From Bacteroides ilei (GTDB taxonomy: Bacteria > Bacteroidota > Bacteroidia > Bacteroidales > Bacteroidaceae), in assembly GCF_900128495.1 (NCBI RefSeq), contig NZ_LT635801.1:1-64000 (forward strand): a DNA stretch of 64,000 nucleotides. The letters are read 5' to 3'. Within the stretch, counting starts at the first letter, position 1. Each line of letters starts with the position of its first letter. Below the pieces are notes generated by a model, which worked only from the letters and a program-made list of their open reading frames with translations, had not been told where the DNA came from and did not search any database. Shown here piece after piece: positions 27,501 through 35,580 of this stretch. The position numbers and the translations under genes were made by a program.

Positions 27501-27578
27501 GATCCTGAATTAAGCGGATATTCTCTTTATTATCCTCAACAGAAAGTATTTAACGTTGGTTTAAGTCTTAAATTCTAA
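24519..27578 (+). CDS. SusC/RagA-family TonB-dependent outer-membrane transporter
   Basis: A 1019-residue transporter. A signal peptide ends at LFAQ. It is followed by a carboxypeptidase-regulatory-like domain (VTGRVTDVTGEPIIGANVLVKGT), a TonB box and start of the plug (EEVVVVGYGSQKKETLTGSV), the plug with IRGFGTFGDSSPLIIIDGVERD, and a 22-strand barrel ending NVGLSLKF. The start is the ATG at 24519; a TTG at 24483 is also in frame. With the SusD-like lipoprotein 11 bases downstream it should form a glycan-import pair. Confidence 0.95.
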   Translation: MKKKFWIFRQCEMRYTLCVLCLFLCSVCLFAQSKKVTGRVTDVTGEPIIGANVLVKGTTHGVISDLDGSYSLDVEPGAILQFSYIGYISQEISVDGRSTINVQMKEDTKTIEEVVVVGYGSQKKETLTGSVANIKGDEITKSPAPNVSSSLSGKLPGLVVNQRTGEPGRDDPNIVIRGFGTFGDSSPLIIIDGVERDNMSRMNPEDIESISVLKDASAAIYGARAANGVILITTKKGKIGKPEFSFNMNVAFSSPTVKPEMLDAATFAEAYNEGDWYRKGRPSEYTPVYTDEVIQKYRDGSDPILYPNTNWVDETLRPFSLQTRSSFQVNGGTESVRYLLSFGSLTQGPGYYHQNEKNRQYTFRANVNVDLSKNLTVGANISAIINNQQHSSVETWINFTNILESSPLLVARYPNGLLGGGRMGESPLLLDQRGFDKISSTPIYSTFTATYKVPWVEGLKIEGSFNYDINNKFEKLFQIPYYYYEYNTVTEAYDKIQGTGTSSATLTDTYSRWTTLLYNYRISYDRQFGKHRISAMLGHEQQINTYSYAMAYRKNFLSSSIDQINVGGSSAEDKNNGGSETKTARNNFFGRFNYDYNSKYLVELVFRYDGSQNFPAGKRYGFFPAGSVGWRISEESFIKDNVNFIDQLKLRFSLGQIGNDRVDAYQYLQTYSFGGNYVFGTSDASGIYANLMPNPNITWETSTKMDAGFDLTMWNGLLGAEFTYFKERRSDILTARNLSVPNTLGFSGLPDENLGEVENRGVELKLTHRQVLNDFSYSIEGNLSYAKNKIIFMDETPNAEPYQNQTGHPVGAGLYYKADGIFNTEEELNSYPHADGTQVGDIKIVDLNNDGVIDSDDRYRFDYSATPRFVFGLGGSFSYKNFDLSIFFQGQTGAYNYDSEFTQLGGSDPKNTFVARAKDRWTVDNPNGTMPRADAYQLGNTTFFLYDATFIRLKNLEFGYTLPDTWASRLHLGSLRVYVSGFNVLTWAKEIKWTDPELSGYSLYYPQQKVFNVGLSLKF

Positions 27579-27589
27579 CAATTGCCGTT

Positions 27590-29290
27590 ATGAAAAAATT
27601 TTTATTATTTATATTTACTATTTCCATGGTCACATCCTGTGATATATTAGATATTACTCCAAAAGATCGTATAACAGAAGATGTAGTTTGGGAAGATGAA
27701 AATTTGATTCGTGCTTATCATACAAATCTGTATAATTCTCTTTTACATGGCTTCCGTCAAAACATGCAATCAAAAGCCACAGATGAGGTTTATTGCACAA
27801 ATGCAGGTGGAATGAACATTATTCCTTATGGAACAATAACCCCAGATAATGTAACTACTGTATCATCTACAGATTGGGCCGGTGGTGGAAATTTATATAT
27901 ATGGGACACTGCTTTCCAGAATATCCGTAAGATTAATATATTCTTGGAACAAATGAATCTTACTGCTATTTCTTTTGATGATAAAGACAGATTGATTGCT
28001 GAAGCTAAATTTTTAAGGGCTTATGTTTATTTTATGCTGTTGGCCCGTTTTGGTGAAGCACCTATTATAGAGCAGTCTTATGAAATGGGAACAGATGTCA
28101 AATTCACAAGTAATTCCTTTGATGAATGTGTGGCATTTATAGAAAAAGATATTTCGGAAGCAATGCCTGCACTGCCTGTTGCATATAATACTACTGATGC
28201 GAATTTTGGAAGAGCTACGCAGTCGGCATGCCAGGCTTTGTTATCAAGACTATATCTTTATGCGGCTTCCCCATTGTATAACCTGGATAATGATATTAAA
28301 AAGTGGGAAAAGGCGTCAATAGCGGCCAAGACTTTTATAGACACCTATGTTCCAAACACATACGATTTGCATCCGGATTATGAGACTTGTTTTAATCAAC
28401 CTAGTGGTACCGCCAATAAGGAAATTATCTTTGCAAGAAATTTTACGGCATCTAATGGTCATCAAGCTCCGATGGATAATTTGAACCGTCGTTATGGAGG
28501 TTATGGAGGCTGGTGGGCAGGGAACGGTCCTTCCCAGAATCTGGTAGATGATTATGACATGAAATCTACAGGACTTCCTCCTTTCATATGGGTCAATGGA
28601 GAACAACAAATAAATCCGGAATCAAATTATGACCCTCAGAATCCGTATAATGACAGAGATCCCCGATTCTATGCAACTGTTATATACGATGGCGGGACTT
28701 ACCATGGAGACGTTTTCGAAATGTGGGTATCGTCTGATCAGAAAACATGGGGAATCGATAATTATAGACAGAATGGCGATAATCCTATGACAAATTATGT
28801 ATTGCGCAAATTTATGCCGGATGAAAATACGCCTTTGAGTTGGCAAATGACTTATACCATTCCATGGATTTTCTTCAGAGTTGGGGAAATTTATTTGAAT
28901 TATGCTGAGGCTGAATTTGAACTTGGACATGAGGATGTATGTAGAAAGTATATTAACAAAATACGTCAACGTGTAGATATGCCAGATATACCTGAGACGG
29001 TAACAGGCGAAGAATTGAGAACGCGTTTATATAATGAACGTAGAGTTGAATTGGCTTTTGAGGAGCATCGTTATTTTGATGTACGCAGATGGATGATAGC
29101 AATGGACGTCGATAATCGTCCGATCCGGGGTATGACGATAATCAAAGAAGCTGATGGAAAGAAAACTTATAAAGTTGAGAAACTGTTAGACCGTGTATTT
29201 AAACCTCAGATGTATCTGTTGCCAATTGCAACTGACGAGATTCGTAAGAATGACGGTAAATTGCAACAGACAAGAACATGGCGTGAATAA
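27590..29290 (+). CDS. SusD/RagB-family glycan-binding lipoprotein
   Basis: A 566-residue surface lipoprotein with lipobox cysteine C17 (MVTSCDILDITPKD). It contains the SusD helical TPR-like scaffold (RLIAEAKFLRAYVYFMLLARFGEAPII) and the C-terminal LRTRLYNERRVELAFEEHRYFDVRRW family signature. It caps the SusC channel and delivers bound sugar. The ligand is unknown, but the downstream genes point to an L-galactose-containing glycan. Confidence 0.95.
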   Translation: MKKFLLFIFTISMVTSCDILDITPKDRITEDVVWEDENLIRAYHTNLYNSLLHGFRQNMQSKATDEVYCTNAGGMNIIPYGTITPDNVTTVSSTDWAGGGNLYIWDTAFQNIRKINIFLEQMNLTAISFDDKDRLIAEAKFLRAYVYFMLLARFGEAPIIEQSYEMGTDVKFTSNSFDECVAFIEKDISEAMPALPVAYNTTDANFGRATQSACQALLSRLYLYAASPLYNLDNDIKKWEKASIAAKTFIDTYVPNTYDLHPDYETCFNQPSGTANKEIIFARNFTASNGHQAPMDNLNRRYGGYGGWWAGNGPSQNLVDDYDMKSTGLPPFIWVNGEQQINPESNYDPQNPYNDRDPRFYATVIYDGGTYHGDVFEMWVSSDQKTWGIDNYRQNGDNPMTNYVLRKFMPDENTPLSWQMTYTIPWIFFRVGEIYLNYAEAEFELGHEDVCRKYINKIRQRVDMPDIPETVTGEELRTRLYNERRVELAFEEHRYFDVRRWMIAMDVDNRPIRGMTIIKEADGKKTYKVEKLLDRVFKPQMYLLPIATDEIRKNDGKLQQTRTWRE

Positions 29291-29311
29291 AATAATATTT
29301 TTATAAAACAG

Positions 29312-29374
29312 GAATGATAGGCCCTGGAGAGGAGAAAGCAATATTTTTCGGAAAAGGCTCCAGACCTATCATTC
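29312..29374. other. Long hairpin between susD and the catabolic operon
   Basis: In the 378-bp gap after susD, GAATGATAGG (29312-29321) plus TGGAG pairs with CTCCAGACCTATCATTC (29358-29374), about 15 bp with a small internal bulge. There is no T-tail. It may stabilise or separate the susCD mRNA from the catabolic genes. No gene was seen in the rest of the gap. Confidence 0.45.
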
Positions 29375-29668
29375 TATATAACATATTATTGATAGCCATT
29401 TCAGTTATTGCATTTTCCATTGTTGATATACTGTTACCATCGATACTGTAAATTTCATCGGAAATATTGAAATAAAAAGTTCATATAGAAAAATCCTATA
29501 TATCAATATCTTAAATCTTAATTTTCACGAAATAGGATGGAGGTTATGTGTGAGATAAGAACATTTCTATAATGGATTTGATTGTTTTTCGTTTGATGAA
29601 TGTTTCAAGTTGTTCATGGATTATATGAACAAAAACAATAGAATAATTAACCTTTAAAAATTATAATA

Positions 29669-30601
29669 ATGAAATACCGTGATTTAGGAAAGACAGGGCT
29701 GAAAGTACCTGTTTTAAGTTTTGGAGCATCTTCGCTTGGAGGTGTATTTCACTCAATTAAGGAAAATGATGCTCTTAAGGCCGTATTTACTGCTATAGAA
29801 AACGGTTTGAACTTTATAGATGTATCACCATATTATGGATATTATAAAGCGGAAACTGTTTTAGGTAAGGCTTTGAAAGAACTTCCGAGAGATTCTTTTA
29901 TATTGTCAACCAAAGTAGGACGTTATGGAAAAGACGGTGTAAACACGTGGGACTACTCTGCGAAAAGGGCGAAAGAAAGTGTTTTCGAAAGTATGGAAAG
30001 GCTTAACGTTGATTATGTTGATTTGATCAATGTTCATGATATTGAATTCGCAGATTTACATCAGGTTGTAAATGAAACATTGCCGGCATTGGTGGAATTG
30101 AGAGAACAAGGCGTTGTAGGTCATGTTGGTATCACTGACTTGCAGTTGGAAAATCTGAAATGGGTGATAGAAAATTCTGAACCGGGGGTAGTGGAATCTG
30201 TGTTGAATTTCTGTCATTATACACTCAATGATGATAAATTAATTGATTTTCTGGATTTCTTTGAAGAACATGGAATAGGTGTAATTAATGCTTCACCATT
30301 TTCTATGGGACTTCTTACCCAGAGAGGTATTCCTGACTGGCATCCAGCTCCGAAACCGTTGGTTGAGGTTTGTAAGAAGGCTGCTGCATATTGTTCTGAA
30401 CAGGGGTATCCGATAGAGAAACTTGCCATACAGTATGCTGTTAGTAATCCAAGAATACCTACAACATTATTCAGTTCCTCAAATCCAGATTCTGTACTAA
30501 AGAATATAAAATATATTGAGGAACCGATAGATTGGGAATTAGTGAAGAAAGTGAAAGAAATTATTGGCGATCAGCAAAGAGTAAGTTGGGCTAACTCTTA
30601 A
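29669..30601 (+). CDS. L-galactose 1-dehydrogenase (aldo/keto reductase family)
   Basis: A 310-residue aldo/keto reductase that oxidises L-galactose to L-galactono-1,5-lactone with NAD(P). The catalytic tetrad is visible as D51, Y56, K82 and H123 (DVSPYYG, STKVG, NVHDIE). The sequence style is that of plant L-galactose dehydrogenase and bacterial L-fucose dehydrogenase. Gene order (AKR, amidohydrolase, MFS, Zn-dehydrogenase) matches the Bacteroides vulgatus L-galactose pathway Bvu0219-Bvu0222, in which this position is the dehydrogenase. L-fucose is a possible second substrate. It starts a tight operon; the lactonase follows after 13 bases. Confidence 0.85.
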   Translation: MKYRDLGKTGLKVPVLSFGASSLGGVFHSIKENDALKAVFTAIENGLNFIDVSPYYGYYKAETVLGKALKELPRDSFILSTKVGRYGKDGVNTWDYSAKRAKESVFESMERLNVDYVDLINVHDIEFADLHQVVNETLPALVELREQGVVGHVGITDLQLENLKWVIENSEPGVVESVLNFCHYTLNDDKLIDFLDFFEEHGIGVINASPFSMGLLTQRGIPDWHPAPKPLVEVCKKAAAYCSEQGYPIEKLAIQYAVSNPRIPTTLFSSSNPDSVLKNIKYIEEPIDWELVKKVKEIIGDQQRVSWANS

Positions 30602-30614
30602 TTCAATTATTACT

Positions 30615-31538
30615 ATGGGAATGACAATTATTGATGCACATTCACATTTGTGGCTGTATCAGGACACGGAAGTTAACGGTCTTAAAATACAGACTATGGA
30701 GAATGGCCTATCATTGTTCATGGGGGAAGTGCGCCAAATGCTTCCTCCATTCATGATTGACGGACGTAACAGTGCGGAAGTCTTTTTGGCAAATATGAAT
30801 TACGCTCAGGTGGGAGCAGCCGTAGTCACACAGGAGTATATAGACGGAATACAGAATGAATACCTTCTGGAAGTCATGAAGAAATACCCGAACAGGTTTT
30901 TTGTGTGCGGCTTGTGTGAATTCAGAAAAGATGGATTTTATCAACAGGCAGAGGAACTTATAAGACAGGGGTTTAAGGGTATTAAGATACCGGCACAAAG
31001 GCTTATTATGAAAGACAAAAGGGTGTTCCTTAATTCGGCTGAAATGATGAGAATGTTTCATCTTATGGAGAAAAATAATATAATCCTTTCTATAGATCTT
31101 GCTGATGGGGATATGCAGGTAGGTGAACTTGAAGAGGTTATAACTGAATGTCCGGATCTTAAAATTGCTATTGGACATTTCGGAATGGTTACTACAAAGG
31201 GATGGACAAGCCAGATTAAACTTGCCAGACATGATAATGTGATGATTGAGTCAGGTGGCATTACCTGGCTTTTCAATGAAGAGTTTTATCCTTTTAAAGG
31301 TGCCGTGAAAGCCATAAAGGAAGCCGCTGATTTGGTAGGGATAGAAAAGCTTATGTGGGGGTCCGACTATCCCAGAACTATTACAGCCATCACTTACAGA
31401 ATGTCGTATGACTTTGTTTTAAAATCCAAGGAATTGACAGACTGCGAGAAGGAATTGTTTTTAGGGAAAAATGCTCAAGCCTTTTATGGGTTCAAGGACT
31501 TGCCGGATCTTCCGTACATAAAAAACATGTCAGAATGA
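30615..31538 (+). CDS. L-galactono-1,5-lactonase (amidohydrolase family)
   Basis: A 307-residue amidohydrolase-superfamily TIM barrel. It has the N-terminal metal motif DAHSH (D7, H9, H11), the IGHFGM strand and the terminal WGSDYPRT with the conserved aspartate. By context it opens the lactone made by the preceding dehydrogenase to L-galactonate, as described for the B. vulgatus enzyme in the same position. Its TGA overlaps the start of the permease gene (ATGA), indicating translational coupling. Confidence 0.83.
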   Translation: MGMTIIDAHSHLWLYQDTEVNGLKIQTMENGLSLFMGEVRQMLPPFMIDGRNSAEVFLANMNYAQVGAAVVTQEYIDGIQNEYLLEVMKKYPNRFFVCGLCEFRKDGFYQQAEELIRQGFKGIKIPAQRLIMKDKRVFLNSAEMMRMFHLMEKNNIILSIDLADGDMQVGELEEVITECPDLKIAIGHFGMVTTKGWTSQIKLARHDNVMIESGGITWLFNEEFYPFKGAVKAIKEAADLVGIEKLMWGSDYPRTITAITYRMSYDFVLKSKELTDCEKELFLGKNAQAFYGFKDLPDLPYIKNMSE

Positions 31539-32779
31539 AATACAAATATATAATACCTTTATCGCTCATTTTCAGCCTGTTTTTCTTATGGGCAATAAGT
31601 AGCAATCTACTTCCTACCATGATAAGGCAACTTATGAAAACATGCGAACTTAATGCATTTGAAGCTTCATTTACTGAGGCTGCATATTGGCTTGCATATT
31701 TCATTTTTCCTATTCCAATAGCTATGTTCATGAAGCGTTTTAGCTATAAAGCAGGCATTATAGTAGGTCTATTGTTGGCTGCGATAGGAGGATTGTTGTT
31801 CTTTCCTGCATCGGCTATCAAGGAATACTGGGCATATCTTGTAATCTTTTTTATTATTGCTACAGGTATGTGTTTTCTTGAAACGGCCGCCAATCCTTAT
31901 GTTACTGCATTAGGTTCGCAAGAAACAGCTTCAAGACGTTTGAACCTGGCTCAGTCATTCAATGGACTTGGAGCTTTTATTTCTGCCATGTTTTTAAGCA
32001 AACTTATACTTACAGGGTATAACTATACGCGTGAAACATTACCACAAGATTATCCGGGTGGCTGGGAAGAATATATACAAATGGAAACAGATGCGATGAA
32101 ATTACCGTATCTTGTTCTTGCCGGGTTACTTGTTTTAATTGCCGTAATATTTATGCTTTCCAAATTGCCTAAGATAGACAATGAAGGCAGTGATGGAAAA
32201 AGTTCCCGACTGATAAATTTTGCAGTTCTTAAAAGGCCGCATCTAAAATGGGGAGTAATAGCGCAATTTTTTTACAATGGTGGACAAACGGCGATAAATA
32301 GTTTATTTCTTGTATACTGCTGTATGTATGTAGGGTTGCCTGAAGACAAGGCAACTACTTTTTTCGGCTTATATATGCTTGCTTTCCTTATAGGAAGATG
32401 GATAGGAACCATGCTTATGGTACGTTTCAGACCACAGGATATGTTGCTGACTTATTCCATTGTAAACATAATTCTCTGCGGAATTATAATTTTATTCGGT
32501 GGTATGATAGGCTTGTATGCGATGTTGGCTGTATCCTTCTTTATGTCAATAATGTATCCGACCCAGTTTTCGTTAGCTATCAAGGATTTGGGGGAAGATA
32601 CAAAAAGTGGTTCGGCATTCTTGGTAATGGCTATCATCGGTAACGCCTGTATTCCACAGCTTACGGCTTATTTCATGAACCACCACAAGGATGTTTATTA
32701 TTGTGCATATATTATCCCTTTGATATGCTTCTTTTTTACTGCATATTATGGATGGAAAGGCTATATAGTTAAAAGATAA
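31535..32779 (+). CDS. FucP-like MFS sugar:proton symporter
   Basis: A 414-residue permease with about 12 membrane segments, of the L-fucose permease type (FLWAISSNLLPTMIRQLM near the start, then ETAANPYVTALGSQETASRRLNLAQSFNGLGAF). L-galactose is L-fucose with a 6-hydroxyl, so transport of L-galactose across the inner membrane fits. It is in an operon with the lactonase (4-base overlap) and the dehydrogenase that follows after 30 bases. Confidence 0.88.
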   Translation: MKYKYIIPLSLIFSLFFLWAISSNLLPTMIRQLMKTCELNAFEASFTEAAYWLAYFIFPIPIAMFMKRFSYKAGIIVGLLLAAIGGLLFFPASAIKEYWAYLVIFFIIATGMCFLETAANPYVTALGSQETASRRLNLAQSFNGLGAFISAMFLSKLILTGYNYTRETLPQDYPGGWEEYIQMETDAMKLPYLVLAGLLVLIAVIFMLSKLPKIDNEGSDGKSSRLINFAVLKRPHLKWGVIAQFFYNGGQTAINSLFLVYCCMYVGLPEDKATTFFGLYMLAFLIGRWIGTMLMVRFRPQDMLLTYSIVNIILCGIIILFGGMIGLYAMLAVSFFMSIMYPTQFSLAIKDLGEDTKSGSAFLVMAIIGNACIPQLTAYFMNHHKDVYYCAYIIPLICFFFTAYYGWKGYIVKR

Positions 32780-32809
32780 TTATTCATATTAAATCTAATA
32801 AATAAAAAA

Positions 32810-33826
32810 ATGAAAGCATTACAAATTGTTGACACAGGTGTGGTCAGATTGACAGATGTTGAAAAACCAGTTCCTGGAGTGGGGGACATATTACTTCGTA
32901 TAAAATATGTAGGATTCTGCGGCTCGGATCTTAATACTTATCTAGGCAGAAATCCTATGGTAAAGATGCCCGTAATTCCTGGTCATGAAGTGGGGGCCGT
33001 AATTGAAGAAATTGGCAGTAATGTTCCTTCTGGATTTTTTAAGGGAATGGCTGTAACGGTAAATCCATATACAAATTGCGGGAAATGTTCTTCATGTAGA
33101 AATGGGCGTGTTAATGCATGTGAACATAATGAAACTTTAGGAGTTCAGCGCAATGGTTCTATGCAGGAATTTTTAGTACTGCCGTGGACAAAGATAATCC
33201 CGGCGCAGGGACTTAATCCAATGGAATGTGCACTAATAGAACCGATGAGCGTCGGTTTTCATGCTGTTTCAAGAGGACAAGTTACTGATATTGATGTAGT
33301 AGTTGTAATCGGGTGTGGAATGATAGGTCTGGGGGCCTTGATAAGAGCGAGTCTTAGAGGAGCAACCGTAATAGCTGTCGATATAGATGACGAAAAGTTG
33401 GAAATAGCTAAGAAGTTAGGAGCTAGATATGGTATAAATTCTAAAAAAGAAGACGTCATTCAACGTGTAAGGGAAATAACGGACGGGTATATGGCAGATG
33501 TTGTTATTGAAGCCGTTGGAAGTCCTGCAACATACATTACTGCAATAGATATTGTTTCTTTTACAGGTAGAGTTGTGTGCATTGGGTATGCTAAGAGTGA
33601 AGTGTCTTTCCAGACTAAATATTTCGTTCAAAAAGAATTGGATATTCGAGGCTCAAGAAATGCCATGCCGGAAGATTTTAGAGCTGTGATACAATACCTG
33701 AAGAATAGCAATTGTCCGAAAGACAAGCTTATATCTGGAATATTCAAACCGGAGAATGCAGGTGACGCTCTTAAAGCGTGGTCTGAAAATCCGGGTAAAG
33801 TGTTCAGAATATTAGTTGAATTCTAA
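32810..33826 (+). CDS. Zinc-dependent L-galactonate 5-dehydrogenase
   Basis: A 338-residue medium-chain dehydrogenase. The catalytic zinc ligands are C37, H59 and E60 (GFCGSD, PGHEV), the structural zinc site is C90, C93, C96 and C104, and the NAD-binding loop is VVVIGCGMIGLGA. By context it oxidises L-galactonate to D-tagaturonate, the role of the B. vulgatus protein at the same place. It would feed the hexuronate pathway, whose later enzymes are not in this window. It is the last gene before the intron remnant and the island. Confidence 0.83.
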   Translation: MKALQIVDTGVVRLTDVEKPVPGVGDILLRIKYVGFCGSDLNTYLGRNPMVKMPVIPGHEVGAVIEEIGSNVPSGFFKGMAVTVNPYTNCGKCSSCRNGRVNACEHNETLGVQRNGSMQEFLVLPWTKIIPAQGLNPMECALIEPMSVGFHAVSRGQVTDIDVVVVIGCGMIGLGALIRASLRGATVIAVDIDDEKLEIAKKLGARYGINSKKEDVIQRVREITDGYMADVVIEAVGSPATYITAIDIVSFTGRVVCIGYAKSEVSFQTKYFVQKELDIRGSRNAMPEDFRAVIQYLKNSNCPKDKLISGIFKPENAGDALKAWSENPGKVFRILVEF

Positions 33827-33840
33827 CTTTAATTGTGTAC

Positions 33841-34005
33841 GTTAATGTGAGTTCAAAATAAATTCAGAAAGCCGTAGCAACCCGGTGTTGAAGTGAACTC
33901 TATCTAAAATAAAGAACCGCCATGTGCGGAACCGCATGCATGGTGGTGTGAGAGGCCGGAAAACGAAAGTAGGAAGAAAACTACTTCGTTTTCCTCCTAC
34001 TCTAT
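33841..34005 (+). ncRNA. Truncated group II intron (domains V and VI and part of IV)
   Basis: Positions 33914-33949 form a hairpin of the domain V type: an outer 8-bp stem CCGCCATG/CATGGTGG, a two-base bulge, and an inner GCG/CGC stem, followed by GTGTGAGAGG. Positions 33969-34000 form a 13-bp domain-VI-like hairpin (GTAGGAAGAAAAC with GTTTTCCTCCTAC), and the sequence CCTACTCTAT ending near 34005 resembles a group II 3' splice end. No maturase and no domains I-III are present. The upstream limit is uncertain. Recognition is from memory of the family, not a covariance search. Confidence 0.6.
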
Positions 34006-34009
34006 ATTT

Positions 34010-34061
34010 ACCAGTCGGGGTGACTGGATTCGAACCAGCGACCACACGCCCCCCAGACGCG
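34010..34061 (-). repeat. attL: 52-bp copy of the tRNA-Pro 3' part
   Basis: Identical over 52 bases to 48277-48328, which covers nucleotides 29-75 of the intact tRNA-Pro plus 5 flanking bases. The copy stops in the anticodon stem, so it is a tRNA fragment, not a gene. It marks the left end of the genomic island. Confidence 0.92.
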
Positions 34062-34122
34062 ACTCCAATTCATATTTTACGGAGTTGATAATCAGGGTTA
34101 TCTTTATAATCCTTTTCCTTTA

Positions 34123-34142
34123 GTTTACACCTCAGTTTACAC
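34123..34142 (+). repeat. Left tandem GTTTACAC pair (candidate integrase arm site)
   Basis: GTTTACAC at 34123-34130 and 34135-34142, period 12 bp, about 60-80 bp inside attL. The same pair with the same period and orientation occurs at the right end of the island (48162-48181). The repeats are seen; binding by the integrase is inferred from how tyrosine integrases use arm-type sites. Confidence 0.6.
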
Positions 34143-34332
34143 AGATGCTTTCCACTGTTTGGATTAAACATATTTTTATCATTACAAAGATATAGGTTTT
34201 ATATGGATTAGCATAGAGTTCACCGCTAATATTAAGGGCGATTGATAATTAATCTAAGTACTAAAGAAACAGGATATATCTTGACACAGTTAATATAGTA
34301 ATATATTCTATATCCTTATCTATTGTAAAACA

Positions 34333-35142
34333 TCAGTCATTATCCCAGCCATTTTCCAACATATAGTTCACTTCTTCTTGTCCTATATCATTGTAAGATT
34401 CATATTCACGCATTTTCGCTTCTTCTTCCCATCTTTTCCTTTCTTCTTCCTTTCGCTTTATTTCCTCTTCCCTCTTCTTTAAATAGACACAATGTCCCTC
34501 TTCACTGAGAAAGAACTGTAAGGTAGTAAGACTACCTCTTTCCGCTGGTTTCAGTTCTTTGCTTTTTTTATTAAGGTAAGCAATGATTGGATAGTAGGCA
34601 TTGCCCTTTTTGTCAGAGAATGTAGCATCCACCCATTCAGGGTATTTTCTCACCCTTAAATATATTTTGTCTTTTCTAAGAAACTCTCCTATCAGATAGA
34701 AACACAACCGTCCTTCATACCTTGAATCTCCGCCATATTTTCTAAGAGTGTTGAAGCAATATTTAGGTATTCTTGAAATGATAATATCCTCACAGAAAAC
34801 AAGAATATTTTCATCATTGCAGTTAATAATATTTCGTATGGGATTATTATGTTTTGAATCCGTATAAATGTCTTTGACCTCACAACATCCAGTCCATTTG
34901 CCCTTTTCATGGACAGGAATAGATATTCTTTTCAATATTTGGTTTGTTACCTTTACATAAAGGTTTTCATCTTTTTCTCCTTTCCAGTCAAAATGGCATA
35001 ATTTTTTATATTGTTCAATCAAGATGCTGGGGCGTTCACTAAAAGGCATCGCATTGATAATTTCACCCACCTTTAATATTTCCATAAACAAAGGAAACCG
35101 CTCAGGATTTAACCAACGTGGATTATAAAAGTATATATTCAT
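34333..35142 (-). CDS. Island protein of unknown function with charged helical C-terminus
   Basis: A 269-residue protein I do not recognise. It has no signal peptide or membrane segment. The first 200 residues look globular with several Cys and aromatic residues. Residues about 220-250 form a strongly charged helix (KKREEEIKRKEEERKRWEEE), probably a coiled coil, before an acidic tail. A TATCTTTG -7 box at 35168-35175 gives it its own promoter. It is the leftmost island gene, the usual place for cargo. Confidence 0.7.
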   Translation of the reverse strand: MNIYFYNPRWLNPERFPLFMEILKVGEIINAMPFSERPSILIEQYKKLCHFDWKGEKDENLYVKVTNQILKRISIPVHEKGKWTGCCEVKDIYTDSKHNNPIRNIINCNDENILVFCEDIIISRIPKYCFNTLRKYGGDSRYEGRLCFYLIGEFLRKDKIYLRVRKYPEWVDATFSDKKGNAYYPIIAYLNKKSKELKPAERGSLTTLQFFLSEEGHCVYLKKREEEIKRKEEERKRWEEEAKMREYESYNDIGQEEVNYMLENGWDND

Positions 35143-35167
35143 GTCTGCTATTCTTTAATGTTTTCTA

Positions 35168-35175
35168 CAAAGATA
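35168..35175 (-). promoter_or_regulatory. Bacteroides-type -7 box
   Basis: The minus strand reads TATCTTTG, 26 bases before the ATG at 35142. Confidence 0.5.
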
Positions 35176-35244
35176 GCAGTTTAAATAGAAAACAGCATAA
35201 GAGTTTCCTCAAATGCTGTTTTCATTCTAATAGTGTTTATTTGA

Positions 35245-35580
35245 TTATTTCTTGGTGAAACGATATTCTACACCATCTTCTGCTGTCATGTTAAGTGTAT
35301 TTGAAGATATAGAATAAGTCCAAGTTTCAGGGTCTCCGTCCCCATAATCAATTACGACTTTATTGGAGTTGGTTGTGTAATTGAATGAATCTTCATCCCA
35401 TTGTCCTGTCCCATTGTTGTTAAAGGTAAGTGTTTCTTCAAAGTCGAAGCCGACTTCTCCACCTACCCATGTGCCAACTAAGGGAGAGTTTGGTTCATCT
35501 TCATCATCGCTACAAGCTGTAAAGTTTACGGCTAACATGACCATTAACAAGGTCATTCCTAAGAATCTTAATGTTTTCAT
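35245..35580 (-). CDS. Small lipocalin-like lipoprotein
   Basis: A 111-residue lipoprotein with a signal peptide and lipobox (NFTACSDDEDEP). The mature part has LVGTWVGGEVGF followed by alternating beta-strands (ETLTFNNNGTGQWDED, WTYSISSNTLNM), as in lipocalin-like/DUF proteins of Bacteroides. The acidic stretch after the cysteine resembles lipoprotein export signals for surface display. Its start overlaps the stop of the upstream lipoprotein gene by 4 bases, so the two are coupled. Confidence 0.75.
   Translation of the reverse strand: MKTLRFLGMTLLMVMLAVNFTACSDDEDEPNSPLVGTWVGGEVGFDFEETLTFNNNGTGQWDEDSFNYTTNSNKVVIDYGDGDPETWTYSISSNTLNMTAEDGVEYRFTKK

Noticed and set aside
33842..34045. Minus-strand open frame starting MVAGSNPVTPTG
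   Set aside because: It is a translation of the tRNA-Pro fragment and intron hairpins. The same peptide start arises from the true tRNA at 48282-48356.
34010..34061. Second tRNA-Pro gene
   Set aside because: It lacks the acceptor 5' strand, the D-arm and most of the anticodon stem 5' side; it is only the att copy.
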